This document shows, piece by piece, positions 1-8,471 of a stretch of 64,000 bases of DNA. The notes beneath the pieces were generated by a model that did not search any database, was not told the DNA's origin, and saw nothing but the letters and a program-made list of their open reading frames with translations. Location of the stretch: positions 1 through 64,000 of the forward strand of contig NZ_JBFBVU010000020.1 of assembly GCF_040689105.1 (NCBI RefSeq), given 5' to 3'. The position numbers and the translations under genes are program-made. The stretch comes from Meridianimarinicoccus marinus. GTDB taxonomy: Bacteria > Pseudomonadota > Alphaproteobacteria > Rhodobacterales > Rhodobacteraceae. Each line of letters opens with the position of its first letter. Position 1 is the first letter of the stretch.

Positions 1-471
1 ACGGACTCGCCATTTGAAGAGCCGACCGCCCGGGCGCTTCGCGCCACAAGGCGCGGGTCAAGTTCAATCGCCGAAACTCGGTGCGCGCTCGGCCGCGAAG
101 GGCCCCGGTTTCGGAAATTTCCTTGTGGCGGTGGCTGCGGCACGGCTTGGGGATGCCAAAACGGTTGAGCAGGTCCTCGATGGGGTCGCAATCTCGCCAA
201 ACCTCGCATCCGACCCGGCGGCTTTCTTGCGGCGCCACAGACGAGATCGCGCAGGCGATGATGGCGGGATATTCCGACGCCCGTCGCCCGACGGCCGGCG
301 CCCGGTGCAGATGGCCGATGATCCCGCGACAAGGCTGGACAACTGACCGATGGCATCGGGGGTGCTGCCCCATCGCGAATGTTTGCCAACGGTTGCCGGC
401 CCGGTACCCGGAGGGCACGAGTGGGCAAAGCCACAGCTCATGCCGTCCCGGACCGGTGACCGGATGGCGGT
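1..471. other. Non-coding or degenerate stretch, nothing recognised
   Basis: About 470 bases lie between the window edge and the stop codon of the dihydropyrimidinase gene. Short open frames exist on both strands, but they are arginine/proline-rich products of high GC. None has a convincing ribosome-binding site, and none resembles a protein family I know. It may be the decayed end of a gene outside the window or plain intergenic DNA. Confidence 0.4.
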
Positions 472-1890
472 TCAGGCCACAGCCTCGCTGACCCCCCGCG
501 ACTGGTATTGGCCGGTTGCCTCGGCTTCGACCTGTCCATCGCGTGCCACGGTGCGGCCGCGCAGGATGGTGCGGACCGGCCAGCCGGTGATCTCCATGCC
601 CTCGTAGGGCGTGTAGTCCGAGCCGTGGTTCAGCTTTTCCTGCCGGATGGTGTCACGGCGGTCGGGATCCCACAGGGTAATATCGGCATCCGCACCGATG
701 GCGATGGCCCCCTTGCGGGGATATAGACCATACAGGCGGGCGGGATTGGTCGCGGTCAGGGCGACGAAGCGTTCGACGCTGATCCGGCCTTTCGAGACTC
801 CTTCGGAGAACAGGATCGGCAGCCGGGTTTCGACGCCGGGAATGCCGTTCGGCACCCATTTGAACGAGGTCCGCGCCCGCGGGTTGTCCTTTCCGGTACC
901 CTCCGCGCCCTGGAAGTAGAACGGGCAATGGTCCGAAGAGAACAGCTCGAAGGTGCCGTCGCGCAGTCCTTCCCAGATCGCCGCCTGGCTGTCGGTGTCG
1001 CGCGGGGGCGGGGAACACACGTATTTCGCGCCCTCGAAATCCATGTTCAGACCTTTCAGGTCGTCCTTGGTCAGGGCGATATACTGGGGGCAGGTTTCCG
1101 CATGCACCTTCAGGCCGCGCTTGCGGGCCCATTGGATCTGCTCCATCGGATCGCGGCCCGAGACATGCACGATCACGATGGGCACATCGGTCAGTTGCGC
1201 GTGGCTGATGGCGCGGTGCGTGGCTTCGCGCTCGGCAATCTCGGCGTGGGCTTCGGCATGATAGTAGGGGGCGGTGCGGCCGTCCTCTTCCAGCTTGCGG
1301 GTCATGTACTTGATGGCGTCATGCCCTTCAGCGTGCACCATCACCAGTGCCTTCTCGCGCCGGGCCACGTCGAAAACCTCCAGCAGTTCGGCATCGCTGA
1401 GCACCAGGTCGTCATAGGTCATGAAGACCTTGAACGAGGTATAGCCATCGCGCACCAGCGCAGGCAGTTCCTGTCCCAGCACCTGCGGCGTCGGATCGGA
1501 CACAATCAGGTGGAAGGACACGTCGGTATAGCATTTGCCCTCGGCCTTCCGGTGATAGGCGGTGACGCAGTCGCGCAGCGAGGTGCCCTTGATCTGCATC
1601 GCGAAGGGCAGAACCGTGGTGTTGCCGCCCGCCGCCGCCGACCGGGTGCCGGTTTCGAAATCGTCGGCCATCACCGTGCCGTCCGATGTCGGCTGGGCCA
1701 GATGCACATGCGCGTCGATCCCGCCAGGCAGCACCAGCAGCCCGGTGGCGTCGACCTCCTCGGCCGCGCCTTCGACGCGTTCCGAGATTTCCACGATCCG
1801 CCCGTCGCGCACGCCGATGTCGGCGCGGAAGCGGTCTGCGGCGGTCACGATGGTGCCGCCGCGAATGGCCAGGTCGCAGGAGGCACTCAT
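472..1890 (-). CDS. Dihydropyrimidinase / D-hydantoinase family amidohydrolase
   Basis: A 472-residue cyclic-amide hydrolase, expected to open dihydropyrimidine or hydantoin rings to N-carbamoyl amino acids in the cytoplasm. The binuclear-metal set is visible: GIDAHVH near residues 57-63, the carbamylated lysine in SFKVFMTY (about K154), histidines in VMVHAE (186) and VIVHVSG (242), and the aspartate in SSDHCPF (320). Length is normal for the family. Its ATG overlaps the stop of the upstream PLP-enzyme gene by four bases, so the two are translationally coupled. It is the last gene of an operon with an amino-acid-type ABC importer. Substrate (dihydrouracil, a hydantoin or another cyclic amide) cannot be fixed from sequence; no dihydropyrimidine dehydrogenase or beta-ureidopropionase is adjacent in the window. 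Confidence 0.9.
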   Translation of the reverse strand: MSASCDLAIRGGTIVTAADRFRADIGVRDGRIVEISERVEGAAEEVDATGLLVLPGGIDAHVHLAQPTSDGTVMADDFETGTRSAAAGGNTTVLPFAMQIKGTSLRDCVTAYHRKAEGKCYTDVSFHLIVSDPTPQVLGQELPALVRDGYTSFKVFMTYDDLVLSDAELLEVFDVARREKALVMVHAEGHDAIKYMTRKLEEDGRTAPYYHAEAHAEIAEREATHRAISHAQLTDVPIVIVHVSGRDPMEQIQWARKRGLKVHAETCPQYIALTKDDLKGLNMDFEGAKYVCSPPPRDTDSQAAIWEGLRDGTFELFSSDHCPFYFQGAEGTGKDNPRARTSFKWVPNGIPGVETRLPILFSEGVSKGRISVERFVALTATNPARLYGLYPRKGAIAIGADADITLWDPDRRDTIRQEKLNHGSDYTPYEGMEITGWPVRTILRGRTVARDGQVEAEATGQYQSRGVSEAVA

Positions 1891-3140
1891 GCGGCGACTC
1901 CGGCGACGATTTCGGACAGGGCCGCGGTCAACCGGTCCACCTGCTCCACGGTGTTGTAATGCACCATGGACACCCGCAGCACGCCGTTGTTGCCGTCCTC
2001 GCCCAGATCCTCGACCAGCCGACGCGAGTGGAAATCGCCAAAGCGAATGGCGATGCCGTAGTCATCCATCGCGCGCGCCACGGCGCCGGAATCCGCGCCC
2101 GCAAACTTGAAGGATATGGTGGGCACACGGGTGCTGTCCTCGTTGGCCGTCTCGCCGATCACATGGACGTCGTTGCGGGCGTTGAGCCAGCCGAGCAGGC
2201 GCTCGGTCAGCAGGTCTTCCTGCCGGGTGATGGCGGCATAGGCGGCCTTGATCCTGCTGCGGCGGTCGCCGGTGCCGCCGTGGCGGGCGCCAAGCGCGGC
2301 AAGGTAGTCGACGATCCCGTAGGTGCTGTAGGCCAGTTCGTAGTTCGGATTTCCCGGCTCCAGCTTTCCGGGGACTTTGTCCTTGCCGTAGAAATAGTGG
2401 TACAGCCCGTCAAGCTCGCGCAGCAGGTCGTATTTGCCGTACATCAGCGCCATGTGCGGGCCATAGGCCTTGTAGAGGCTGAAGACATAGTAATCCACGT
2501 CCCAGGCGCGCACATCGATCAGCCGGTGCGGGGCATAGGCCACCGCATCGACGCAGATCTTCGCGCCACGGGCATGGACGAAATCGGCGATCTCGGCCAC
2601 CGGGTTCACCTTGCCCAGGATGTTGGATACATGGGTGACGCAGACCAGCCGGGTGCGGTCGGTCATCAGCGGTTCCAGATCCTCCAGCCGAAGGCGATAG
2701 TTGTCGCGGTCCAGCGGCCAGAACTTCACCACAACGCCGAATTCGCGCAGCCGGTCCCAGGGGCCGATGTTGCTTTCGTGGTCGGCCATGGTGACGATGA
2801 TCTCGTCGCCGGGCTGGAACTGGCTGCGCATGGCGGCGGCCAGCGTTTGCAGAAGCGCTGTGGTCGAGGGGCCGAAGACGATCTCTTCGGGGCGGGCGGC
2901 GTTGACCAGCGTTTGACCCGCCTCGCGACCTTTCATCAGCGCCTCGGCCGCGGCCTGCGAGACCGCGTAGCTGCCGCCGATCTGCACGTTGCGTTCGAAC
3001 AGGAACTCGGTGATCCGGTCCACCGCACCCTGCACCGTTTGCGACCCGCCGGCGTTGTCGAAGAACACCCAGTCGTCGCGCAGGCCCGGAAACTGGCTGT
3101 GCACGAACTCCATGTCGAGCGGTCGTTGCGTGTCGGTCAT
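1887..3140 (-). CDS. Class V aminotransferase, cysteine-desulfurase-like protein
   Basis: A 417-residue fold-type I PLP enzyme. The Schiff-base lysine is in SLYKAYGPH (about K224), with the PLP-binding aspartate in CVDAVAYAPH (198) and the ring-stacking histidine in ADHESN (121). The C-terminal loop that carries the persulfide cysteine in true desulfurases reads RFGDFHSRRL and has no cysteine. It therefore fits the cysteine-desulfurase-like subfamily and probably does not make persulfide. It sits between the ABC ATPase gene (14-base gap) and the hydantoinase gene (4-base overlap). Context suggests a lyase or aminotransferase step on the imported amino-acid-like compound; this is inference. 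Confidence 0.8.
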   Translation of the reverse strand: MTDTQRPLDMEFVHSQFPGLRDDWVFFDNAGGSQTVQGAVDRITEFLFERNVQIGGSYAVSQAAAEALMKGREAGQTLVNAARPEEIVFGPSTTALLQTLAAAMRSQFQPGDEIIVTMADHESNIGPWDRLREFGVVVKFWPLDRDNYRLRLEDLEPLMTDRTRLVCVTHVSNILGKVNPVAEIADFVHARGAKICVDAVAYAPHRLIDVRAWDVDYYVFSLYKAYGPHMALMYGKYDLLRELDGLYHYFYGKDKVPGKLEPGNPNYELAYSTYGIVDYLAALGARHGGTGDRRSRIKAAYAAITRQEDLLTERLLGWLNARNDVHVIGETANEDSTRVPTISFKFAGADSGAVARAMDDYGIAIRFGDFHSRRLVEDLGEDGNNGVLRVSMVHYNTVEQVDRLTAALSEIVAGVAA

Positions 3141-3154
3141 TTCGGGTATCCTTG

Positions 3155-3892
3155 TCAGTGGTTCAGCACGGCGCTGAGGAAGTTCCGGGTACGGGGTTCG
3201 CGCGGGTTGCTCAGTACCTGGCTGGGCGGGCCGGTCTCGATGATCTCGCCGGCATCCATGAAGATCACGCGGTCGGCGACCTGGCTGGCAAAGCCCATCT
3301 CGTGGGTGACGACGACCATGGTGACGCCGGTGCCCGCCAGGCTGCGCATCACGTCCAGAACCTCGCCCACCATTTCGGGGTCCAGCGCCGAAGTCGGCTC
3401 GTCGAACAGCATGACCTGCGGCTCCATCGCCAGGGCGCGGGCGATGGCGACGCGCTGTTGCTGGCCACCCGACAGATGGGCGGCATATTTGTCGGCCTGT
3501 TCGGCGATGCCCACACGGGCCAGAAGGCGGTCGGCCTGAGCCGCGGCATCGGCGCGCGAAGTACCGCGCACCCGGCGGGGGGCGAGCATGACGTTTTCAC
3601 GCACGGTCAGATGCGGGAACAGGTTGAACGACTGGAACACCATGCCGACCTCGGCGCGCACCTTGGCCAGCGCGCGGCCCGGTCGCACGGGGATGTCATC
3701 GACCCGGATTTCGCTGTCGTCCGAGAAGCTTTCCAGCCGGTTTATGCAGCGGATGAGCGTCGACTTGCCCGACCCGGAGGGGCCGACCACGCAAACGACT
3801 TCGCCCTTTTCGATTTCAAGATCGATGCCCTTGAGCGCCTCGAAGGTGCCATAGGACTTGCGAAGATTTCTGATGCTGACAAATCCGGACAT
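3155..3892 (-). CDS. Amino-acid-type ABC importer, ATP-binding protein
   Basis: A 245-residue ATPase of the polar amino acid uptake (GlnQ/HisP) class. Walker A GPSGSGKS is at residues 37-44, followed by the Q-loop (MVFQSFNLF), signature LSGGQQQR, Walker B VMLFDEPTSALDPE and the H-loop VVTHEM. Its ATG directly follows the stop codon of the permease gene with no gap. Together with the permease and the periplasmic binding protein just upstream it makes a complete importer, presumably for the substrate of the hydantoinase and PLP enzyme encoded downstream. Confidence 0.93.
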   Translation of the reverse strand: MSGFVSIRNLRKSYGTFEALKGIDLEIEKGEVVCVVGPSGSGKSTLIRCINRLESFSDDSEIRVDDIPVRPGRALAKVRAEVGMVFQSFNLFPHLTVRENVMLAPRRVRGTSRADAAAQADRLLARVGIAEQADKYAAHLSGGQQQRVAIARALAMEPQVMLFDEPTSALDPEMVGEVLDVMRSLAGTGVTMVVVTHEMGFASQVADRVIFMDAGEIIETGPPSQVLSNPREPRTRNFLSAVLNH

Positions 3893-4564
3893 TCAGCGGC
3901 TCCTTGCGGCGAACCGGCGTTCCATGCGCGACACCAGCGCGACCAGCGGCCAGAGAAAGGCAATGTAGATGACGGCGGCGCTGATCAGCGGCGTCGGATT
4001 GGCGGCCAGCGCCTGTGCCTGTGTGGCCTGTTTCAGCAGATCGGGCATCGCCACCACCGAGGCCAGCGCGGTGTCCTTGACCACGTTGATCGAATTGTTG
4101 GTCAGCGGCGGGATGACGATCTTGACGGCCTGCGGCAGGATCACGTCGACCATGGTCTGGCGGTGGTTCAGGCCCAGGGCGGCCGAGGCTTCGAACTGGC
4201 CTTTCGGGATAGCCTCGATCCCGGCGCGGAAGATCTCGGCCGTATAGGCACCCGAGACCAGCGTCAGCGCGCTCATGGCCGAGGCGAAGGGCGACAGGCG
4301 CACGCCCACGAAGGGCAGCGCGTAATAGACGATGATCAGCAGCACCAGCAGCGGGATTGACCGGAAGACGTCGATGTAGACCTTTGTCACGAAGCGGACC
4401 GGGGCAACCGCGTACAGCCGCAGCATCGCCAGGATCAGACCCAGGACCAGCCCGGCCACGATGCTGGCCGCGCCCAGTTGCGCCGTGACCCAAAGGCCCT
4501 TCATCAACAGCGGCCAGGTGCGCAGAAACACATCCACGTTCAGAAAAGTGTCGAAGATATTCAT
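3893..4564 (-). CDS. Amino-acid-type ABC importer, permease
   Basis: A 223-residue inner-membrane permease of the HisM/GlnP type. Several hydrophobic segments are visible, including AASIVAGLVLGLILAML and LLVLLIIVYYALPFV. The EAA loop that contacts the ATPase is present around EASAALGLNHRQTMVDVILP. It follows the binding-protein gene by 66 bases and abuts the ATPase gene. Only one permease gene is present, so the channel is probably a homodimer. Confidence 0.92.
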   Translation of the reverse strand: MNIFDTFLNVDVFLRTWPLLMKGLWVTAQLGAASIVAGLVLGLILAMLRLYAVAPVRFVTKVYIDVFRSIPLLVLLIIVYYALPFVGVRLSPFASAMSALTLVSGAYTAEIFRAGIEAIPKGQFEASAALGLNHRQTMVDVILPQAVKIVIPPLTNNSINVVKDTALASVVAMPDLLKQATQAQALAANPTPLISAAVIYIAFLWPLVALVSRMERRFAARSR

Positions 4565-4630
4565 GGGGTTCCTTCAGGCACAGATGCCGGAAAGGGCCGG
4601 AGCGGGAGGCTCCGGCCGGTCGTTGTCGGC

Positions 4631-5425
4631 TCAGTTGAGCGTCGGCATCGGCAGGACCTTCACGGTCGAGGTGGTGTCCTCGGGAACCGCGCCGAACCAC
4701 TTTTCGTGCAGGCCGGCCAGAACGCCCTCTTCCTTCAGGGTGGTGAGGATGTCGTTGACCGTGGTCGCCAGTTCGGAATCCTTGGCGAACATCATCGAAT
4801 ACTTCTCGCCGGTCTCGATGCGCTGGACCACTTCAAGGTTCGGCTTGTCCTTCACGTAGTAGAGCAGCGCCGGAATGTCCGAGATGTAACCGTCGATGCG
4901 GCCAGCGGCGAGGTCGAGCATCGCCGGGGACAGACCTTCATAGCGGCGGATGTCCGAAAACCCGACCTGATCGGCATTGCCCGTGGCCCACATGTCGCCG
5001 GTCGATCCGGTGTCGACGCCAACCGCCTTGTCCTTCATCTCGTCCAGCGAAGCAGGACCGCCGGTAGCGACGGTCAGCGACTGGTCGCTGTCATAGTAGG
5101 GCTGAGCAAAGGAAACCGATTCGAGCCGTTCGTCGGTGATGGTGATCGACGAGGTGGCAATGTCGATGCGGCCGGACTGTACCGCCGAGAACAGGCCGTT
5201 GAACGGGATGTTCACGATCTCGACTTCGGCGCCCAGACGTGCGGCGACCTCGTTCACCAGATCGATCTCGAAGCCGACGAAATCGCCGGATTCGTCCTGA
5301 AATTCCCACGGCACGTTGCCGATGTTCGCGCCGACGGTCAGCTTGTCCTGTGCGGAGGCGGCAAGGGTCGTGCTGCCGAAAAGGGCAAGTCCGAGGGCGG
5401 CGAGTTTGAGAGGCGATGCAGTCAT
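4631..5425 (-). CDS. Amino-acid-type ABC importer, periplasmic binding protein
   Basis: A 264-residue solute-binding protein of family 3 (glutamine/histidine-binding type). I chose the ATG at 5425 because it starts a typical Sec signal peptide (KLAALGLALFGSTTLAASAQ) and is preceded by AGGGAAACCTC. The mature part holds the usual pattern PFNGLFSAVQSGRIDIA and YYDSDQSL, and ends near LHEKWFG. It is the first gene of the minus-strand operon with permease, ATPase, PLP enzyme and hydantoinase, and diverges from the FadR-type regulator. Confidence 0.92.
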   Translation of the reverse strand: MTASPLKLAALGLALFGSTTLAASAQDKLTVGANIGNVPWEFQDESGDFVGFEIDLVNEVAARLGAEVEIVNIPFNGLFSAVQSGRIDIATSSITITDERLESVSFAQPYYDSDQSLTVATGGPASLDEMKDKAVGVDTGSTGDMWATGNADQVGFSDIRRYEGLSPAMLDLAAGRIDGYISDIPALLYYVKDKPNLEVVQRIETGEKYSMMFAKDSELATTVNDILTTLKEEGVLAGLHEKWFGAVPEDTTSTVKVLPMPTLN

Positions 5426-5457
5426 GAGGTTTCCCTGTCCTGGTTCGTTTCTGGATT

Positions 5458-5479
5458 GACCGGACAAACCGGTCTGACC
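5458..5479. promoter_or_regulatory. Candidate FadR-family operator between binding-protein and regulator genes
   Basis: Two overlapping palindromes lie 33-55 bases upstream of the binding-protein start: GACCGG-N5-CCGGTC (5458-5474) and GGTC-T-GACC (5471-5479, in TGACCAG context). The second resembles the GGT-N-ACC core bound by FadR/PdhR-type regulators. The location suits repression of the operon and autoregulation of the divergent regulator gene. This is pattern reading only. Confidence 0.5.
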
Positions 5480-5578
5480 AGTATGCAATCATGATTGGGT
5501 TGGCGATGCAACAGGTGACATGTCCATTTCCGGACGACGCCGCTATCGTGGGTCGCAACGGGAGGACGAGCAGCGAAA

Positions 5579-6268
5579 ATGATGGAAAAGGCACCGGTGA
5601 CGCAGACGATTGCGCGACGCCTGCAGGAAATGATTCGGACCGGCGAGCTGAAAAAGGGCGAGAAGATCCCGTCGCAGCGCGTGTTGTCCGAAACGCTGAA
5701 GGTCTCGCGCCCGTCCCTGCGCGAGGCTCTGCTGACATTGGAAACACTGGGACTGGTCAGAACGCTGCCGGCGCGGGGCACCTATGTCATCGACCGCGAT
5801 GCGGAGGCCGAGCCGCAGACCGTCTGGCGGTATGACGATGACTATTCCATTCGCGACGTGTTCCAGTCGCGGGTATTGATCGAATCCGAATTGTGCCGGA
5901 CGGCGGCACAAAACATGGATGCGGCCCGGTTGGAGCGGTTGGTGCAGGCGGCGGCAGAGTTCGAACGGGCCTGGCGGCAGGGCGATCTGGTGGCGCATGT
6001 GGAGGCCGACCTGGGGTTTCACCGGGCGATTGCCGAGGCCAGTCCGAACCGGATGCTGCGCCGCCTTTACTATTCGGTTCAGGATCTGTTGACCGAAAGC
6101 CAGCGTCAGCCGATTCCGAACACCGCCGGCGATCGCATGGTGCAATCCATGCAGGAGCATCGCGAGATCCTGTCGGCCTTGCAGGCGGGCGACGGCGCGC
6201 GGGCCGAGCGCGCCATGCGGGCCCATATCGGCAACACGGCGGCCTGTGCCGGGATCACGCTGTCATAG
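5579..6268 (+). CDS. FadR-subfamily GntR transcriptional regulator
   Basis: A 229-residue regulator. The N-terminal winged helix-turn-helix includes GEKIPSQRVLSETLKVSRPS, followed by SLREALLTLETLGLV. The C-terminal all-helical FCD effector domain has metal-site-type residues in AHVEADLGFHRAIAEA and the closing MQEHREILSALQAGD helix. A GGAGGA motif precedes the ATG by about 12 bases; a second ATG follows immediately. It is divergent from the importer/hydantoinase operon and is the likely local regulator of that operon. Confidence 0.88.
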   Translation: MMEKAPVTQTIARRLQEMIRTGELKKGEKIPSQRVLSETLKVSRPSLREALLTLETLGLVRTLPARGTYVIDRDAEAEPQTVWRYDDDYSIRDVFQSRVLIESELCRTAAQNMDAARLERLVQAAAEFERAWRQGDLVAHVEADLGFHRAIAEASPNRMLRRLYYSVQDLLTESQRQPIPNTAGDRMVQSMQEHREILSALQAGDGARAERAMRAHIGNTAACAGITLS

Positions 6269-6323
6269 GTCGAAGTCAACCTGAGACCGCGCTGTGGCGC
6301 GGTGATCCCTGCGGAAACGGACG

Positions 6324-6387
6324 CCACCGCGCGACGGGGAGGGCGCCGCGCGGTGGTCGGGATGAGGCGTTGTCCTCACGCCTCATC
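6324..6387. terminator. Two strong hairpins between convergent transcription units
   Basis: Two perfect 10-bp stems stand side by side: 6324-6333 with 6347-6356 (CCACCGCGCG arm) and 6361-6370 with 6378-6387 (GATGAGGCGT arm, 7-base loop). They lie between the FadR-type regulator stop and the stop of the fumarylacetoacetase-family gene. Neither has a clear T tract, so they may act as Rho-assisted or mRNA-stabilising 3' structures. Confidence 0.55.
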
Positions 6388-6394
6388 ATGCGGA

Positions 6395-7237
6395 TCAGCT
6401 TGCGGTGACGCGCTGGTGTTGCTCGCCCAGGCCTTCGATGCTCAGACGCATCTCGTCGCCGTCCTTCAGGTAGCGCGGCGGGGTCATGCCGAAGCCCACG
6501 CCCGGCGGGGTGCCGGTTGAAATGATGTCGCCCGGTTGCAGCGACATGTAGCGCGACAGGTAGGACACCACATGGGCCACGCCGAAAACCATCGTGCGGG
6601 TCGAGCCGTCCTGCACCCGTTCGCCGTTCAGCTCCAGCCACATGGACAATTGCGCCGGATCGGCGATCTCGTCCCGCGTCACCATCCAGGGGCCGATGGG
6701 GCCGAAGGTGTCGGCGGATTTGCCTTTGACCCACTGGCCGCCATGTTCCAGCTGGAACGCGCGTTCAGACAAGTCGTTGACGATGCAGTAGCCCGCCACA
6801 TGATCCAGCGCGTCCGCTTCGGACACATCCCTGGCTTCCTTGCCGATGACGACACCCAGTTCAACCTCCCAATCGCCCTTCTCGGCGCCGCGCGGCAGGA
6901 CGACGGTGTCGTTGGGACCGATGATCGCCGAAGTGGCCTTCATGAAGATCACCGGTTCTTTCGGCACTTCCATGCCGCTTTCGGCGGCGTGATCGGCATA
7001 GTTCAGGCCGATGCAGATGAATTTGCCCACATGGCCGACGCAGGCGCCGATGCGGCTGCCCCCGTCGATCACCGGCAGGCTGTCCAACGACAGACCGCGC
7101 AGGCGGTCCAGGGTTTCGGGCAGAAGGGCCGCGCCCGCGACGTCGTCGATCTCGCCCGACAGGTCGCGGATCGAGCCGTCGGAATGCAGTACTGCGGGAC
7201 GTTCCTGGCCCCTGGGGCCGACGCGCATGAGTTTCAT
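6395..7237 (-). CDS. Fumarylacetoacetate hydrolase family protein, likely 2,4-diketo-3-deoxy-L-fuconate/rhamnonate hydrolase
   Basis: A 280-residue FAH-family enzyme. Start at 7237 was chosen because it begins the conserved MKLMRVGPRGQERP segment and overlaps the upstream stop as ATGA. Family motifs are present: FICIGLNYADHAAE, PVIFMKATSAIIGPND, the metal ligands in DWEVELGVVIG, and the C-terminal GDIISTGTPPGVG. In known oxidative fucose/rhamnose pathways such enzymes split the 2,4-diketo acid into pyruvate and L-lactate. The neighbouring mutarotase, dehydratases, SDR and lactonase support that role; the exact sugar is inferred. Confidence 0.82.
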   Translation of the reverse strand: MKLMRVGPRGQERPAVLHSDGSIRDLSGEIDDVAGAALLPETLDRLRGLSLDSLPVIDGGSRIGACVGHVGKFICIGLNYADHAAESGMEVPKEPVIFMKATSAIIGPNDTVVLPRGAEKGDWEVELGVVIGKEARDVSEADALDHVAGYCIVNDLSERAFQLEHGGQWVKGKSADTFGPIGPWMVTRDEIADPAQLSMWLELNGERVQDGSTRTMVFGVAHVVSYLSRYMSLQPGDIISTGTPPGVGFGMTPPRYLKDGDEMRLSIEGLGEQHQRVTAS

Positions 7238-8142
7238 GTCAGTTCCTTGTGTTTCTGAGTGTTGGCGGCGACCCGCTGTACCATGTGGTCCAGTTCCTTC
7301 GCCGTGATGGCGTCGGGCTGGCTGGTGGGGGGGCGCACATAGGCGGATTTGAAGATGCGGCGCTGGACCAGCAGCGCCTTGTGAATGTGGTAGAACAGGT
7401 CGCCGGACTGGAACCCCAGGCGGCTGACCGGCAGGATCTCGGCTTCGACCAGCGTGGCGGCAGTGTCGAAGTTTCCGGCGCACAGGGCGTTCCAGACCTG
7501 CATGAACTCGCGCGCCTGGCTGGCAAAGGGCATGGTGCCCCGCGCGCCCCGGCGGAATTCCTCGACCAGCGTGCCGCCGCCCGCGCCCCCAAGGATCGCC
7601 AGCTTGTCGCCGACGGCGGTCGTCATGGCCTGCACCTGCGCGACGGTGGGCTGGGTTTCGACCTTGATGGTGTCGACCAGCGGCACCGCATCGGCGATGC
7701 GCAGGGCCAGCGCCGGCGGAATCGGTGCCTGCGGCACATCCTGAAGGACGATGGGCAGGCCGGTGGCCGACGCGATCTGGTCCAGATGTTCGATCACCGC
7801 GTCCGGGCCGCTGGGGAAGAAATCCGGCGGCCAGATCATCAGGCGCGTGGCACCGGCCTCGGCGGCCTCGGTGGCCAATTGCACCGCCACATGGGTGCCG
7901 GGGGCCGAGACGTTCATGATGACCGGCATCTGGCCCTCGACCTGATCGGCCACCGCGCTCAGCATGGCGCGCCGTTCCTGCAGGGTCAGCTTGAAGATCT
8001 CGCTGCCGATGGCGATGCCGATGCCGTGGACACCGGCCTCCAGCATGGCATCGACCTCCAGCCGCAAGCTGCCATAGTCGATGGTGCCGTTGGCGGTGAA
8101 AGGGGTCAGCAGGATCGGCACGATTCCGGTCAGGCCAGTCAT
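7234..8142 (-). CDS. Dihydrodipicolinate synthase family aldolase
   Basis: A 302-residue TIM-barrel lyase of the DapA/N-acetylneuraminate lyase superfamily. It begins with GIVPILLTPFTANGTIDY, and the Schiff-base lysine is in LVDTIKVETQP. Start at 8142 gives ATGA overlap with the mutarotase gene; its own stop overlaps the hydrolase gene the same way. In this cluster it could cleave a 2-keto-3-deoxy-L-fuconate/rhamnonate to pyruvate and lactaldehyde, an alternative to the dehydrogenase-plus-hydrolase route. It could instead act as a dehydratase. It is not the lysine-pathway DapA by context. Confidence 0.78.
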   Translation of the reverse strand: MTGLTGIVPILLTPFTANGTIDYGSLRLEVDAMLEAGVHGIGIAIGSEIFKLTLQERRAMLSAVADQVEGQMPVIMNVSAPGTHVAVQLATEAAEAGATRLMIWPPDFFPSGPDAVIEHLDQIASATGLPIVLQDVPQAPIPPALALRIADAVPLVDTIKVETQPTVAQVQAMTTAVGDKLAILGGAGGGTLVEEFRRGARGTMPFASQAREFMQVWNALCAGNFDTAATLVEAEILPVSRLGFQSGDLFYHIHKALLVQRRIFKSAYVRPPTSQPDAITAKELDHMVQRVAANTQKHKELT

Positions 8143-8471
8143 TCGGCGCTCTCCGTCATGGTCAGGGAAAATACAGGCTTCAGGGGGTAATGCGCCGGGC
8201 GGCCGTCGGCATCGGTCACCATCAGGTGGGACATCTCCTGCCACCAGCGGGTGGTGGTTTCGCTGGCGGGCGCACCGGGCGCCGGGAACGGGCGGTCCCG
8301 TTCCTGAAAGGCGAAGATCGTGGTGCCGGTGCGGAACAGGTGGAACTGTCGGATGCCGCTTGCGGTCATCTGGTCCAGAAGCTCGGGCCAGACGGCAGCA
8401 TGGGCCTTGTCATAGGCCGCTTCCGCGCCGTCCTTCAGGCGCATGGTCCAAGCGCGTCGATGCAGGCTCAT
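8139..8471 (-). CDS. L-rhamnose/L-fucose mutarotase family protein (RhaM type)
   Basis: A 110-residue protein with the small ferredoxin-like mutarotase pattern: RRAWTMRLKDGAEAAYDKAH, AVWPELLDQM, GIRQFHLFRTG, and a late tryptophan pair in TTRWWQEMSHLM. Such enzymes interconvert sugar anomers so that the dehydrogenase receives its preferred form. It overlaps both neighbours by four bases. It is the clearest single pointer to a 6-deoxy-hexose as the substrate of the cluster. Confidence 0.8.
   Translation of the reverse strand: MSLHRRAWTMRLKDGAEAAYDKAHAAVWPELLDQMTASGIRQFHLFRTGTTIFAFQERDRPFPAPGAPASETTTRWWQEMSHLMVTDADGRPAHYPLKPVFSLTMTESAE

Noticed and set aside
1686..3539. Long plus-strand open frame across the hydantoinase and PLP-enzyme genes
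   Set aside because: Both minus-strand genes have intact catalytic motifs; the plus frame is arginine/alanine-rich noise.
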